Of a DNA stretch of 64,000 bases, positions 49,080 through 61,428 are shown one piece after another. The position numbers were made by a program, and so were the translations under genes. The notes beneath the pieces are model-generated. The model was not told the DNA's origin, did no database searches, and worked only from the letters and a program-made list of their open reading frames with translations. Numbering within the stretch: the first letter of the stretch is position 1; each line of letters opens with the position of its first letter. Source of the stretch: Cephalotus follicularis (Eukaryota > Streptophyta > Magnoliopsida > Oxalidales > Cephalotaceae); NCBI GenBank assembly GCA_001972305.1, contig BDDD01000268.1, forward strand, positions 515,719-579,718, read 5' to 3'.

Positions 49080-49706
49080 GATAAATTCTCCATTTTAAAA
49101 TAAGGATATGGTCGAACCTTCTAAGAGAAGACTATTTTTTACGATAAATAAGCTATAAATACCCTCAATAAAGACTTTAAGGGGTCGGTTAATTCACCTT
49201 AAGGGCTATTTGTTTACATTAAGTATTAAGTACTGAATGCTGAATGAATATCTGGTTGATGCTGAATAGTTAAGAAGTAATAACTGAATGTTGAACACTG
49301 AATGGATAAAAGTGTTTGATAAATGTGTTGATTAAAAGATCTGAATATATAAAATTTATCATTTTGACCTTTTTAACTATATATTAAAGAATATTTTTTT
49401 TATAAAAATTAGGATAAATTATAAATATTATGAAGATACTTTTGTCCAAATAGTCTATCAACACTTCTTATTATTTAATAAGTGATGTAAATAATGTTTT
49501 TTAGATAATAAGTAATAAGTGATATTCAGTACTTATTTTAAAACTTAAACAAACGTACTTATTGGATTTTTTACTTATCCATCGTCTATAAGTAGTAATA
49601 AACATTTTAACAAGTGTAAAGAAACTAACTTAAATATCAAAGTATCACTAAATGAAAAGTCTCCTGAACCTTTGATAGGATTGTTGTGACACTGATTTTT
49701 AGCATC
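49080..49706 (+). mobile_element. Old Tat-like LTR relic interrupted by a MITE
   Basis: GCTATAAATACCCTC at 49151-49165 matches the TATA zone of the other Tat-type LTRs. TCAAAGTATCACTAAATG, GTCTCCTGAAC and the end TTTTTAGCATCA (to 49706) match their 3' halves. Between the two parts an AT-rich insert (about 49201-49560) has inverted ends (AAGGGCTATTTGTTTAC and the reverse of AAACAAACGTACTT), typical of a miniature element. The LTR is strongly diverged and therefore older than the other copies. Confidence 0.45.
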
Positions 49707-49709
49707 AAC

Positions 49710-50249
49710 CGTAACATTACCTAGTATATTACCTGTTGTCGGTATTATTTTATAATAAAAACAAAGCTCACATTTATTAATTTCCAGATTTAGTGACAGA
49801 ATAGAGAGGATAAATTCTTGGGTGGAGAGATTGGAGACAGCTCTTTACCGGCAGTAGATATATTTAATAATATAAATATAAATTTATATTATAAGTTAAA
49901 TTAATAATATATTATTTTATAATTAATTATGTCGGATTGTGCCTGCGTTAAAAAAACAAAAACACTAGTTGTGACATGTGAGTGGTTCACCCATCAAAGT
50001 TAACCGAGTCCAAAAAAGCATGACCAACTCTCGCCATTTCATAGTCCAAAAAAGCGGAGTCCTCTTCTTTCATCTTCTCCACTTACGTCACTCAACAAAC
50101 TAAACACCAAATTATCAAAAGAAAATTAGTTGAGATTAGGTCCCCCTCCTCACTTTCCCTTCATATGTAATCCATATATATAATCTACTGCTTGAAAACA
50201 ACGATATATAACAAAGCCTTAACTATTATTAGCTTCTTCAATTCATAAC
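49710..50249. promoter_or_regulatory. Upstream region of the short membrane protein gene
   Basis: Contains a TATA run ATATATATAA at 50174-50183, about 70 bases before the ATG at 50250. Upstream sequence is AT-rich with no gene. Confidence 0.45.
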
Positions 50250-50606
50250 ATGATGTTACTCTCTTTCTTTACCTCTTCCCTTCGTCTACTCTCTTCACGG
50301 TGGCCACTTCTTTTATATGCTGCCACGTGGACAACCATACTAACAGTAACAGTGGCGATTGCCTCCTTCGCACCAGAGTTTGCCTTCGTTTCAGCTATAT
50401 ATTCGTCGTCTCCGTTCTCGAAAGGGTGTGAAACGGAGGGGTCCGTTAGGGTTCCGTTGGACGTTCCGGGTGAGATCATCTGCATGCCGGCTCACGTGTT
50501 TGGCAAGTCGAAGATGGACTTGATTATTCCTCCGGTTTTCGCGGCAGCCGTTGTGGCTGGGTCCGCTTGTGCGGTTCGTGCTATTGGTTTGTGGGGGTAC
50601 AATTAG
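50250..50606 (+). CDS. Plant-specific short transmembrane protein, 118 aa
   Basis: I recognise this as a conserved but uncharacterised plant membrane protein family; the function is unknown. It is intronless. The chain has a basic N-terminus (SSLRLLSSRWPLLLYAATW). The first membrane span is at about residues 21-43 (LLLYAATWTTILTVTVAIAS). A loop of about 50 residues with two Cys follows (SKGCETEGSVRVP, GEIICMPAHVF). The basic-polar KSKMDLI precedes a second span at about 93-114 (PPVFAAAVVAGSACAVRAIG). The PxEFAFVSAIY and GEIxCxPAH motifs are what I associate with the family. Two ATGs stand in tandem at the start; the first was taken. Stop TAG at 50604-50606. Confidence 0.75.
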   Translation: MMLLSFFTSSLRLLSSRWPLLLYAATWTTILTVTVAIASFAPEFAFVSAIYSSSPFSKGCETEGSVRVPLDVPGEIICMPAHVFGKSKMDLIIPPVFAAAVVAGSACAVRAIGLWGYN

Positions 50607-51613
50607 GGCCATTATGTTGGGCGTATTGGGCTTTTATTATTGAAGGTGCGTTCTTATGGTTAATTTTGACCACGACGTTTGTCAGATTTTCTGTTAGACA
50701 TGCACTTTTCAATACTTGGCTACCTAATAAATTATTACAGGGAAATATAATTAAAGCACAGCAGCACATCCTTAACCGACATAATCATACTTGGATATTG
50801 ACCCGTTACTTATCCAATACTATAGTCATAATAAATGAAGTTATTTGTTAAAAGAAAAGATAAAATTGATAATTACTACTTCTTATACGATTGTGTATTG
50901 TTGGTTAAATATATCTAAGAATTTGTTCATTGATTACACTTAAAGAATTTTTTCTCATTCGGATCATTGGCATACAATTGTTTTGTTGGTCAATCATTAT
51001 CATAATTAAGTTAAAACACAATCAATAATAAAAATTTATACTAATAACTTATAACAGTTTATCATATTTTTATGTGATGTATTAGAATATCTCCACTTTA
51101 AATTACTAAAAATTACGAATTACCGAGAATCGTAATCATTGAGTCACTGACACAGAGGTATTTTAGTTTTTACATGCAAATTTAAACCCTGATGAATCGT
51201 AAATGTATAGCTCTTACAAGTGGAAAAGGTGTAGCATGTACTACCCAATCTGACAATAAAACTACATATATAAATAGATGTCTTTACAATCTCAACCGAT
51301 GTGTCACTCCATGACATGTACTTATTCACTCAGTTAAAAATATTGGAACACAACAATGTATATTTTTACTCAATGTGAACACATAATGTAGGAAGGAAAT
51401 GCCAATAAAAGTATCGGATCATCTAGTAATGTTCCTACTAAAAAATTTGTAATAAAAAGTGCATTAATGGATGCAAACATACACACCAAACCAAATAATG
51501 GAATGCCTAAAAGCATAAAACCATACCACAGTGTAATATGTAAATCATCTGGATGCATAGAGGAGATTCCAGGCTTTTAATTTGTTCTATATATGAAAAG
51601 GCATGTTATGATT
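50607..51613. other. Intergenic DNA between convergent genes
   Basis: The short membrane protein gene (plus) and the TIC32-like gene (minus) converge here. The stretch should hold both 3' untranslated regions. Otherwise AT-rich and noncoding. Confidence 0.5.
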
Positions 51614-54600
51614 TCAAGCTTTTGAAGCTGAATTGATCAACTTTCTACTGAAGTCCCACAGGTTTTTAGCAAGTAGTGGATCAGTAGCATATGCACTTGG
51701 TTTCATCTCATTGCAGTCCTCAAAGTACTTTCCGGACACACCTTTAAGACTTGGGTGGAGCGCGACATAGCATGTCGTGGCTGCGCCCTGAGATTAATCA
51801 AATATGAAAGGAGGAGATAATTAGAGTGGCAATACTTGATATTTGGGTACAACTTTTGTGGTCATAATGTGATATGTGACGAATCATAAAACATGTCACA
51901 TCAACGGTTGAGAGGGTGACGGATAGATTGTGTTATGATGGTAAACACTCATGTTAATTTTGTTAGATTGATGATGGTCTTGAATGGATATTACCCCACA
52001 AATTCTGACCTTTCAGTGCGATTGAGTTTCGTTCTTTTTGGGAAAATGATGGAAAAGGGAAGAAATTACCTGAGCTACATCTTTCCATAGGAAGAAGCTG
52101 AACATCTTCATAATTTCTGCAAATAAAAAGCAAAAGAGTAAGAAATGATAGGGAAGAGAAAGAAATGCTTAAGACACTTTGTTTTTTCTCTCTCGTGTAA
52201 CAGAGGACATACTCATTGATACGGCAGAATACTTCATGAGATTGGTCATTATGAACCCAGGGTGCACGGAATTCCCTGTAATGTTCACACCCTCAACCTG
52301 TATACATGTCACAAAAATGGCATTGATATTTACAACTTAGCTACCGATTCCACCAACTATTTTCTCAGTTTTAATTTAAGAAAACATTAGGCTCACCTTC
52401 AATCGACGGGAGAGCTCACTGGCATGTAAAATGTTTGCTAATTTCGATTGCCCATAAGCTCTTTTATCAGAGTACCTAAATCAAACATGAAGGAATTGTA
52501 AGGAAATGAACGATGAGCTGATAGTAATCGATCCCTGCAAATCTAAAATCAAAGTGAAGCCTCTAAATGAAAAAAAAAAAAAAAATTTGCTTACCCTTTT
52601 CGGTCATTGATCTTATCAAATAGAATTCCACCTTCATATGCGAGGAGGTGGGCTACTGATGACACATTCACAATTCTCCCCTCAATACCTGTGGCCCTTG
52701 CTGTTTCTTTCATCTTGTCTATGAGAAGGTCAGTTAAAAGAAAATGACCTGAAAAGCAAAAGAAGACACTGAAATTTTTGAGAAACTAAATATTATAAAC
52801 CTGAAAGGTAAGGCTGCTTTTGTTGAATACAATACACTACCTACCAATATGATTGGTTGCAAATTGCATCTCTATTCCATCAAGAGAAAGTTGGTAAGGG
52901 CAGAACATGATGCCAGCGTTGTTTCTGCATTAATTTTTTTTTGTAGTTCCAAATGAGATTGACAGCAAAATCAACTCTCTAAAAAAAAAAAAAACTTTGA
53001 TCCAACGATACTGCACACACAACACTCAGCAGAGGATCAGAATTGCAGCAAAATAATTACATAAAACAACAATGAGAAAAGGAATAACTTACATTAAGAT
53101 GTTAAGAGGAAGATTAAGAGCTTTGAAGTTATCCACAAATACTCTAATAGACTTTATTGAGGAAAGATCAAGTTGTAAAACATCCACATTGGCAGCTTCA
53201 TATTCATCAAGAATAGTGTTTTTGGCTCTATTGGCAGCTTCCATGTTCCTTGCAGCGATAATGACATGGGCTTTGCGAATAGCCAAGACTCGTGCTGTCT
53301 CCAAGCCAATCCCAGCTGCCCCTCCTGTATTGCAATTTAAATTAGCAATTAAGTCATTAATAAAAAACAATAGTAATTTTTTTTTCGTACTTCTTCTTTT
53401 TGTTCAATATGGTGGTCAATAGAGATAATGCACTTTCACATGTATATGCACAAAATATTCTAACAATTTTTCCTCTGAACAAGTGAGCCAAAAGTTTGAC
53501 CTCCACGAAGGTTAAAAAGAATGCTCGAAATAAGAAATGTTTTTATAGATCGGGTCTATTAGAATAATTATAGATAGAAAGAAATAACCAAGTGGGAGAA
53601 TTTTTTTATTTTATTGTTTTTCATATTTGTTTATTTTACTTTCTTCTACTTCAGTACAGTAAACATAAAATTATTATATAGACCCTATCTTGTCAGAATT
53701 TCTTGGCATGCTACTAAAATATTGTGACCACAAGATTAAGAGGACCAGATACATAAATTTCCAAAAAAAAAATCAAGGAAAAGACAGAGAAGATAAAACA
53801 AAAAAAATAACAGAAATCAAACACCAAAAATATCTTTTTTAGCATCTTCCCTTATTGCTGGGCAATTTTTTTTCCCTTTTTTTTTTTGGACTTTCTACCT
53901 GGTAGACTTGGAGAAACTAGAAGTGGAGCTCTGCTACTGAGAACAGAGTAAGGTAAGAGAATGCAAATGAATTCACAATGAAAAATATATTATTGCTAAC
54001 AGAAAAATCAAATTCTCCACGTTGAAAAATTGAAGTTAATCCAAAATGCATAATGAATAATGTATTAGGCTCCACAACACAACTGGATAGAAGCCAGATC
54101 CAATGCAAATGGCCCCAAAATTTTAAATAAAGCTCAAATGCATCCGGTTCCTCTCCGGTTGAGAGAAGCTAGTACACTGCATTTAATGCTTAATTTAATT
54201 TTTTGTCACTGAGAATTTTATTCTCTTTTTGTGGAGAATCTGTTTTTCTGACTTGCCCAGTACCAAGCATGCAGAGTCAAACAAACAATCAAAATGACAC
54301 CCAACAAGGCCAATGGCTATCGGATCACACAAAAAATGGTTTTTAAGAACTGGAACAGCCAGAGCCATGAGACCAATGAATTATACTGTACAATGAGAAA
54401 AACAACAGTAACGATCCATATGAAACAAAGAAACAAACAAGGACCACCTGACCACCAGAGAAGGACCAATATTTTATGCTGAAATAGTGTAAAACTATAA
54501 AAGTATAAAGCATAGTATGAGATGGAGATGTTTTTATGCTGTAATGATGAAAAGGGCAAAAAAAAAATGTTAGTACTAAATTTAAAGCAGACCAGTGATG

Positions 54601-54710
54601 ATAACAGTAAGATTGCTTGCATCAATCCCTTCAGTGACCTGCTCAGCAGTAGAAGCTGAGCCATAACCACTTGGACCTGGCCTCCCTGTCACCAATGAGA
54701 AGATGCCCAT
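51614..54710 (-). CDS. Short-chain dehydrogenase, TIC32-like, 322 aa
   Basis: NAD(P)-dependent classical short-chain dehydrogenase/reductase of the plant group annotated TIC32-like (Arabidopsis At2g37540/At5g02540 type). Tic32 itself is a chloroplast inner-envelope import subunit; most relatives have unknown substrates. Exons, minus strand: 54710-54593, 53324-53093, 52924-52845, 52748-52595, 52475-52397, 52297-52213, 52116-52070, 51787-51614. They sum to 969 bases in consistent phase. It begins [20 protein letters not shown] and [10 protein letters not shown], the usual N-terminus. Cofactor motif TGGAAGIG is at 39-46, structural NNAG at 118-121, catalytic Ser in NVSS (171-174), and the YxxxK pair in YGQSK (Tyr202, Lys206). 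[10 protein letters not shown] and [16 protein letters not shown] follow, with the ending SASKA. All catalytic residues are present and the gene looks functional. Confidence 0.92.
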
Positions 54711-54810
54711 TTCTCCACTAGAACACACAAACGGAGAGAGAGAGAGAGAGAGAGAGATTCTGGTTATCCGAAAAAAGGAAGGGTAGTTGGGGTTATATAT
54801 AGAAAAGAGA
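54711..54810 (-). promoter_or_regulatory. Leader and core promoter of the TIC32-like gene
   Basis: A (GA)n run at 54734-54757 reads as a CT run in the sense of the gene, only about 25-50 bases upstream of its ATG (54710). CT microsatellites in plant leaders are common near the transcription start. A TATATATA-like stretch (CTATATATAACC in gene sense) lies near 54793-54804. Confidence 0.5.
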
Positions 54811-57180
54811 GATGGCGTAACAGGGTGATATGAGGAAGGGGCGCATGATGATTTAATAGGGGTTGGCGCTTTCTAGGTAGTGTGGTGTTGGGCTGTAAAT
54901 CTTATTAGTTGTAGTCCTGAATTCAATGCTCATCGGTGAATTTGAAAGCTATGGGGACAAGCTACGTACTAACCCGAGTAAATTCAGTGTAACTGGTATA
55001 TAAAACGAAAATTTCTGTAACGGGATATTGTTACTTTGTACTATTAGCATAATGAATCTTAACGACACAAATAAAAAAGAAGAAATTACCTTCGTTACAT
55101 ATAAATACTGTATCTATGGGATAGATCATGTATGTATCTCTTTTTTTAAAGTATTTTTTGAGATCAAATTTAATTAAAATACAAAATAATCCTCGAAATA
55201 CGTACCCGGCGGTGCGAATTCAAATTCCCACTTACTTGTAGGTGAAAGACTGTTAATAACCTCAACGACCTCACAACTAACTATTCACATTTTTTTTTAT
55301 TTACCCGAGTTAATGATTTTAACTCAATTAACAATCAAGCTCTTTTAAGTTTTTAACAGTCTTGCAACGACTAGCAATCAAATTTAAACTTTTAGAGAAA
55401 GAATGGTACAGCATGTGAGAGACAAGTGGCCCATACTCTTATTTTATTTCAGTATGCTAAGAACTTGGACGAAGAATGTTTTTGGCAACAAAATTCCGGT
55501 TAAACTGTTGTAAAATTGACTAAATTTAATGTTGTTGGACACGTGTACAAGAGTTTCCCTCAAAAAATAAAACTAACAAAAAATTCAAAACTGCAATTAA
55601 AAATTATATAATCTATATGAGAAGCTAAAAAAACTGACACGTAATACCCTATTACTATATCAGTACTGAAATGGTTTAAAAAAACCACTTGTAACCACCA
55701 AAACCAAAATGCTTCTAGATTTGAGTGGCAGAGTAAAAAAGTTTAATTTATGGAATCAATAATTATTAATAGTAGATAAACGAGTCCACGTGAAATAATG
55801 AATATGATTGAAAGCAAGTATGGGTTCGATATTAAATTTAATAGTGAGGCGGGTTCGATAACATTTATGTTATTAGCGGTTGAATAACATGTGTAATTTT
55901 GTTTTACGAAATTATATATAAGTTTCTTTTATAAAAAAATTCAGTGGGTTCACTTGAACCTACTCAGTTATAGAGACGTACTAGCTTTAGCTCCCCACCA
56001 TAAGATCTGCAAGTTGTTGTTTTGATAGGTCTTAGTCATCAGATTTTACCGCATTTAACTATGATGCTTTTTTTTTTTTTTTTTTGTTGTTGACTTAGCT
56101 CTGTGGTAGAAAGTGCTCTGTTTGGTAATGCTGTTTGGTAACACTGTCGATTAAGTAAATCTACCATAATGGACATTTTAAACTCCTTATATAACAAACT
56201 ACATCTAAAAATTAATAATCTTAATTTAATTTTAAAATATTTTTTTAAAAGTGATGTACCGTATACTAAGAAATTGAAATGTCATGAAAAACAAGAATTA
56301 AGAGAAAATATCAACAATGAATGATTTTTTTTTTCTTTATAAAGATGGAGAAGGGATGAAGAAAGTTTTTTTTTTTCAACGGTGATTTATGTATCTTAAT
56401 ATGTTACCTTTTATTCTTTTAGTTTTGGTCTTTTATCACTAAATTTAAAAGTACTTTCATGTTCACCAAGATTTTACTATTTACATATGAAACGGAAAAA
56501 TATAAATGATCAGATTGATATTAAGTTATTTTCTGTATTACAATATAGAAAAAAAATTAAGAAAAAACTATCTTTGGTAGCATATAATTATATATAAAGG
56601 AATTTTCAAAATTATTGATGGATTTTCATAATGTTAATCTTATAAGAAATCTTTTATTTACAATAAATCCTTTTTTTTTGTTGTGTTTTTTATTAGTACT
56701 AGTGTAATTTCTTACGCTTCGGAAAATAATGAAATAAAACAAAGAATTTGATATTAGTTTTATTACATCATATAATTATAATCTCGTGTAAGAAATATAA
56801 ACAAATATAGGTACAATGATTTTATTTTATGTATATAATAATCGACATGTAAAAAATATGTCTTGATTTACATTATGATAATATTTTATTTTATATTATC
56901 ATGCCCCTAAATATCAAATACATTATATGTAAGCCTAAAATTTCAAGATTAACATATGTAAATCAAAAAAGAAAATCACACGAACAAAGCCTAAATATAT
57001 TGCATTACCTCGGTCAAAAATTAAACAAATCGATAAATCTTAATTTGGATAGACCAACTCGGTAGCCATGTTTGTGCCTTCTTTTTCTCATTTTTTTTAT
57101 ATAAGTATATATTTCAAATTTTTAAATACTAATATAAAATTTTATTAGAGTCTAAGGGCAATAATTCGTAATATATCAAA
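54811..57180. other. AT-rich intergenic DNA, no gene seen
   Basis: Long noncoding stretch with T runs (for example 56069-56085). No frame with family similarity and no paired ends were found. Confidence 0.5.
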
Positions 57181-57188
57181 AATACGAT

Positions 57189-58055
57189 TAGGGGTGCAAA
57201 CGAACCAAGCCGTTCGTGAACAGTTCGAGACTCGACTCGATAAAAGTCGATAAAAACTCGTTCGTATTCGTTCGTTAAGTTTAATGAACGAACACGAACA
57301 CGATTTTAAAGCTCGTTAGCTTAACAAGTCAAGCTTGAACATTGATGAGCTCGACTCGTTAATGTTCGTGAACAGTTCGTTAAGAGATCGTTAAGAACTC
57401 GATTATAATATAGTTAATAATTCAATTGTAGACTCGTTTATAATTCAATTAGAGACTTGTTAAGAGATTAATTATATATGAATACATATGTTTTTTTTGT
57501 ATTTCAATTACTAATTTTTCAAATTTGTTCTTATACAGTACATTATATGGATTTTTTATTTTATTAATTATTCAAATTTGTTCTTGTACAACATACTATA
57601 CATCTTTGAATATATAAAAAGACAAATTCAATAAAATACCTTTTATACAATATAGTATACAATATTGAGCATTTTAAAAATTAACTAAATTGAGCTTGGA
57701 TGAATAATATTGGATTTGCATTTTTATGTTGTTTGATGACTTGTAAAAATTATTTGAGAATATTGAAATATTGATATTCAATTTAATTATTCTTTTAATT
57801 TTTTTTAAGAAAATAAAAACAATTATTAACGAAATCTAGTTCAAACTCTTATTTTTCTCATTGAGCCAAATTTGAACAAGAAATTTTTAAGCTCGTAAAA
57901 AGCTCAAGCTCGACTCGAGTTCGAAAAAGTTCGATTCGAACTCGAACTCGATAAAATATCATAAAGCTCGACTCGAACTCGAACTCGATAAAATCTTAAC
58001 GAACAGAGCTTGAACAAGCTTAAGCTCGACTCGACTCGGTTCGTTTGCAGCCCTA
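57189..58055. mobile_element. Non-autonomous hAT-like element, 867 bp
   Basis: Ends TAGGGGTGCAAACGAACC and GGTTCGTTTGCAGCCCTA (one mismatch in 18) are flanked by the exact 8-bp duplication AATACGAT (57181-57188 and 58056-58063). The terminal 170-230 bases on each side are packed with CTCGA/TCGAG/GTTCG motifs, mirror-imaged between the ends. The middle is AT-rich without coding capacity. Confidence 0.88.
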
Positions 58056-58063
58056 AATACGAT

Positions 58064-59720
58064 TGACATATTGTATTTAGACTCCATTTATTAAATTTTT
58101 ATTTGAAAATATATATCCATATAAAGATGACATAGTTTAGATCACTAAAATTATCAAAAAAAATTAGTTTGGTTGTGTAATTAAAAAAAAATAGAATTTA
58201 AGTCATTTACACTATTAGAGGCTAAATATAGTTTTATTAAAAATTTAATTTGAATTAATTCATAGAACTAGAGATAAATTAATAATTTGATGAAAAATAT
58301 AATTGAAAATAATTATTAGAGACGAGGATAAAATAATAATTTGTAAAAAAGTTAGGAGGTGGCTACTTTAAAATAAAAAAGGAATTAATGATACGAAGAA
58401 GGATAAAATGGTAATTTCCAGGAAAAATGTAGGTGACAATTTAAAAGCCAGGGTTTTTCCTTTTATTTAGGAGTATAAAGAAATAGCTAAACTTGATTTC
58501 GTGGGCCTAATTCACTTTCGTAATATATTTACTCTTTCAATCAAGTTGTTCTGAGAATAAATGCGCCCTAAAGAACCGCCGGCCTCGTGAATCACGTTCG
58601 TTCAATGTATGCATACTTGTGACACACTTAAACTGGAAAAAAAAAAAACCACATTGAAAATATTGATTATAGACATAATTATCATAACCGAATTAACGAC
58701 AGATTTGATTAAAACTCAAGATTAATAAATCAATGGACTAACTAGTGGATTAATGAATTAATCATGATAAATAAATTTATAAATAATATTTTTTTAATCC
58801 GAACAATTCTATATATTCTAAGTCGATTCATCTATCTAATTAGTCTGGGTCAATTCTGAGTCAACAATCCGATTGACTGAACTAAGATGGTCAATTGTTC
58901 AAATGATATAATAACACACTAAAACCTATTTAATGACTAATTCACCGATCAAATCAACAGATTTCATTCGAATTTAATAATATATAGATATAAACGACCC
59001 AAATCTCAGAATATGCCTTATAGTTACTAAAATTCCGATGCCAATACATGAACCAGTTAGATACCCATACGAGAAATTAAAAAACGATACTTGAAATGAT
59101 ATGTATTGTTTTAGCACTGATTAAATTGTGTACACCAGGTGATCATAAAATTTCACCATGAAAAAAATCTTTGGTTGTGGTAATGCAATGCAATGATGTG
59201 GTTGTCAGTTATATGTTGGCGCTTGTGGTTGGTAAGGCATCATGGCACGGCTGTAAATATAAAGAGAATAAGGCGCGATTATGTGCGACCCACAGTAATC
59301 AACGTTATTAATATGTTTTGTCAGTTACGCATACGTGTCATTGGGCGTAGACACACGTTATAAACTAAAAATTAATGGTAGTTTACGATAAATCAAAATC
59401 AATATATCGAGTAACCGACCAATAATCGATAGGTTTTAATTTGTTATAATAGACAAGTTCATGTACAAAATGAACGCTTGGGGTTATAATATAAATGCAT
59501 ACATGTTCTAGAACAGTATATGAATTAAAGAATAGAATAACCAAAGGAATTGAGTAAGCAAAAATCTAGAACAGTAAGTAGGTTTATTTTTGCTCCCTCA
59601 CATAGTCACATGTCACATTTCAAAAAGTACAATATCTCTCATCTCCTCGAATTGAAAGCCACTGGTTAAAGCATCCACCAAACATGTGTGGGGGTCATAA
59701 ATCAGGTAATTTCTTTCTAT
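58064..59720. other. AT-rich intergenic DNA, no gene seen
   Basis: No coding similarity or element ends found. Confidence 0.5.
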
Positions 59721-59721
59721 C

Positions 59722-60683
59722 AAGGGTGATAAAATGGGTTTTTGTGTTATATATGGGTTAAATTTTAAATTTTTTTTAACTTTATGTAATATATATTTTT
59801 ATTAAAGGTTATTATTCAAATTTTTGTTTTATTTGATAAATTTTTTTTATTATATTTATTACGCACTATACATGAATAGTGTAAAATATAATTTCAGAAT
59901 ACATTATTTATGTATTCCAAATTAGATTATATTTTTTACATTAAGAAATTTAGAAAAAGAAAAAGAAATTAACATTAGAATTAAAATTAAAATTATAAAC
60001 TTTTTTACAGAACGCAAAACAACCAGAACATTTACATCATGTTAAAACTAATATTTATATGGATAATTGAATGATAAAAAAATATAATAATTTGATAAAT
60101 TATGTTCAATATTTTTTTTTGATATATTAAGTTGTAAAAGTAACAATTTAAACATTGAACTTATATTTCATGTTATCTAGAACATATATTTTGGTTAATA
60201 TTCGCATTTTTTTATAAGAAATTAATATTTTAAAAGTACATATAGAACATTTTAATTTGTTATTTGAACATAGCATAATAAAAATTGTTTTTAATATTTT
60301 AGATCGTAAAAGAATAGTTTTAATAGAATTGAAAGATTTAAATATTGAACTTACTGGTTATAAAAATATTTTAGAAATGCTTAGCGGAATTTAATATCAA
60401 GAATTTTGTAAGTGTCAACCTGGGCTGATTTTGGTATAGAGCCAAGTTGAAAAAAAGAAGGAAAAGTTTGAAAATAAAGATTACAAAACAAAACATTTAA
60501 TTATTATTTATACTATTCATATATACTATTATGCATAGTACGTAATAAATATAAAAAAAATTGATAATAAAACAAAAATTTGAATAGTAACCGCAATAGA
60601 AATATATATTACAGAGAGTTAAAAACAAAAAAAAATTCCAAAACATTTAACCCGTATGCGACATGGAAAAGTTTGCCACCCTT
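59722..60683. mobile_element. Non-autonomous element with ~190-bp terminal inverted repeats
   Basis: The left end AAGGGTGATAAAA pairs with the right end TTTGCCACCCTT. The following ~190 bases are an inverted repeat with clear gaps (GTAATATATATTTTTATT on the left; the reverse of AATAGAAATATATATTAC on the right; ATTCAAATTTTTGTTTTAT and its reverse). The interior is AT-rich and noncoding. No exact target duplication could be assigned, so the class (hAT or Mutator-like) is open. Confidence 0.6.
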
Positions 60684-61423
60684 ACTTTTTATTGAGTTAG
60701 CATCAGTCTAGCAGATTCAAACATATTTATGTGGTTAAATTCAAATCGATCAACGTTCATGTACGGAGAACCAATCAAGTAGATTTTTTATTCTTTATCA
60801 GTTAATAATTAGATTCTTATTAAAATATTCTTTCAATCTTTAGACACTGTTTTTTTCAACAATCGTCACTCATATCAAGATTTACAATAAAACATAAAAA
60901 AATATTATATATGGAAGCCCTAAATCTAATCCATAACTACCAATTTTTAAAGTAAATGGATTTCGTTCCATCCAAATACATAAAATCTCGTAACAAAATA
61001 CAAAACAGAAAAATTCTAACTGTTTTTGTCTTTTAATTTATATAATTTCCATTAAAAAACATGAATACAAAAGCTTAGCTCAAAAAATTGGAAAAAAAAG
61101 AAATGCTAAGTACACAATTTGTGGTTCTCAAACACGTTTTTACTTGCGACTGTAAAAATAAACGATCCATCAACAAAATATAAGAGGTTAAAAAACATCA
61201 CAATAATCTGAGAAAGGATTTTTTAACTCTTGCTACTAATAAAAACCAATCCCATGGCCACGCAGCAAACCCAAAGTCAAAGTGGTGGACCTCCACTTTT
61301 AATGACTGAGAAATGAGGATGGTTGTTTAATAATTGCCCAAGTCTCCATTAGTAAGACCTTAATAAGGTATACCCTTTGTTTTTTTTTTTTTTGGTCATG
61401 ACCCACCGAGGTCTACTTCTAAC
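60684..61423. other. AT-rich intergenic DNA, no gene seen
   Basis: No gene or element recognised. Confidence 0.5.
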
Positions 61424-61428
61424 AACCT

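Noticed and set aside
54294-54482. 62-residue plus-strand frame
   Set aside because: Lies in the first intron of the TIC32-like gene with no similarity.
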